Assembly: GCA_021811525.1 (NCBI GenBank)
Contig: JAJZOK010000121.1
Location: forward strand, 1 to 15,287
Reading direction: 5' to 3'
Source of the DNA: Thermoplasmata archaeon
Lineage (GTDB): Archaea; Thermoplasmatota; Thermoplasmata; Thermoplasmatales; Thermoplasmataceae
Length of the DNA stretch: 15,287 nucleotides
Shown one piece after another: positions 14,884 through 15,287 of the stretch (position 1 is the first letter of the stretch; each line of letters starts with the position of its first letter). The notes under the pieces were generated by a model. The model saw only the letters and a program-made list of their open reading frames with translations, made no database searches and was not told the origin of the DNA. The translations under genes and the position numbers were made by a program.

Positions 14884-14919
14884 TTAACTCCTCTTTTAAT
14901 AATTATTGCGTTTTTACAA

Positions 14920-14931
14920 GATATTAATTAT
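14920..14931 (-). promoter_or_regulatory. TATA-like box of the NTase-GT2 operon
   Basis: Minus-strand TTTTATAATTAA lies about 42 bases before ATG 14883. Transcription would start near 14900, leaving a short leader that still holds the GAGGAG ribosome binding site. Confidence 0.4.
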
Positions 14932-15098
14932 AAAATGAAGGCTTTAACAAATATATAATCTTTATTGGTTTTTAGTTTGAAAGAGGAGCAAGTATAAATT
15001 ACGTATATTAAAGCGTGAACATTTCGGATATACAGCTAGCATGAGCATAGTAGTCAACGAATATAATGGGCCAATTATAACACAGACTATGTGGGAAC

Positions 15099-15115
15099 CG
15101 CTCTGCTTGGGAGCG
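15099..15115. repeat. Small stem-loop near the right edge
   Basis: CGCTC (15099-15103) pairs with GAGCG (15111-15115) around a 7-base loop, 24 bases before the edge ORF. Such a short stem may be chance. Confidence 0.25.
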
Positions 15116-15139
15116 TACTGATAGAAAACTTGGGATTGA

Positions 15140-15287
15140 GTGAAAGATGAAGTGAGGAGAATGAAAGCAGAGGAACTGAGAAGAATCAATGGCAAGTACC
15201 CATCACCCATTGATCTCAGGAAAGAGATCAAGCCATGGTTCGATTCTACACACGATTATGCGAAGCACCACATCAATCCCGTATGTC
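15140..15287 (+). CDS. Partial ORF at right edge, perhaps TnpB-like N-terminus
   Basis: A frame opens at GTG 15140, right after a stop, and runs off the window after 49 codons; an ATG at 15161 with purine-rich GAGGAGA before it is the other possible start. The product begins with a charged helix (MKAEELRRINGKYPSP), then IDLRKEIKPWFDSTHDYAKH. This pattern, a charged helix followed by a PS-x-x-DL segment, recalls the N-terminal part of some archaeal IS605/IS1341-type TnpB proteins, but no catalytic motif is inside the window. The region from about 14940 to 15139 has short broken frames only. Coding status is likely; family is a guess. Confidence 0.4.
   Translation, partial: MKDEVRRMKAEELRRINGKYPSPIDLRKEIKPWFDSTHDYAKHHINPVC

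Noticed and set aside
14962..15231. Minus-strand hydrophobic 89-codon frame
   Set aside because: It lies antisense to the right-edge ORF, has no ribosome site or TATA box and reads like chance hydrophobic translation of AT-rich DNA.
15234..15256. GGTTCGATTC, like a tRNA T-arm
   Set aside because: The flanking bases do not form the 5-bp T stem and no acceptor, D or anticodon arms are found around it.

Overview
The window looks like a chromosomal piece from an acidophilic archaeon of the Thermoplasmatales type. The signs are archaeal TATA-like boxes placed 24-30 nt before start codons (leaderless transcripts), frequent AGG/AGA arginine and ATA isoleucine codons, TTG starts inside operons, and a gene set of surface glycoproteins, lipid- or nucleotide-sugar-dependent glycosyltransferases and an acid-phosphatase-type phosphoesterase. 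Assignment to the order is inference. No rRNA, tRNA or CRISPR array was seen.

Layout. Bases 1-111 are an exact partial copy of the zinc-ribbon gene at 3191-3460, joined at a microhomology to a decayed IS5-type transposase (about 98-700, minus). A minus-strand block follows: an SDR oxidoreductase (759-1487), a small membrane protein (1619-2011) and a CorA-type metal transporter (2068-3084). Divergent from it is a tightly packed plus-strand operon: zinc-ribbon protein, ABC ATPase and ABC-2 permease (3191-5118). After a 424-bp gap come two minus-strand membrane genes, a four-helix protein and a GT-C glycosyltransferase with an N-terminal outside domain (7794 to 5543).

From about 8000, on the plus strand, there is a possible leaderless 62-codon ORF, a GT2 glycosyltransferase and a coupled 69-aa protein. 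A convergent minus-strand gene (9190-10350) fuses a split-barrel-like N-terminus to a SAM methyltransferase. Divergent from that is a secreted WNG-repeat, propeller-like glycoprotein (10449-11603). It faces a membrane-anchored extracellular phosphoesterase (11714-13192, minus), whose upstream region holds a strong dyad over the predicted start of transcription. Upstream again is a two-gene minus-strand operon, a nucleotidyltransferase-fold protein and an atypical GT2 enzyme (14883 to 13370). The right edge cuts an unidentified plus-strand ORF.

How it fits together: three glycosyltransferases, the NTase-fold protein and several secreted or membrane proteins rich in N-glycosylation sequons suggest a region for building and decorating the cell surface, next to metal transport and an ABC exporter. 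No defence system or other clearly new multi-gene system is convincing. The most notable items are the left-edge duplication junction, the split-barrel/methyltransferase fusion, the NTase-GT2 pair and the phosphoesterase promoter dyad.
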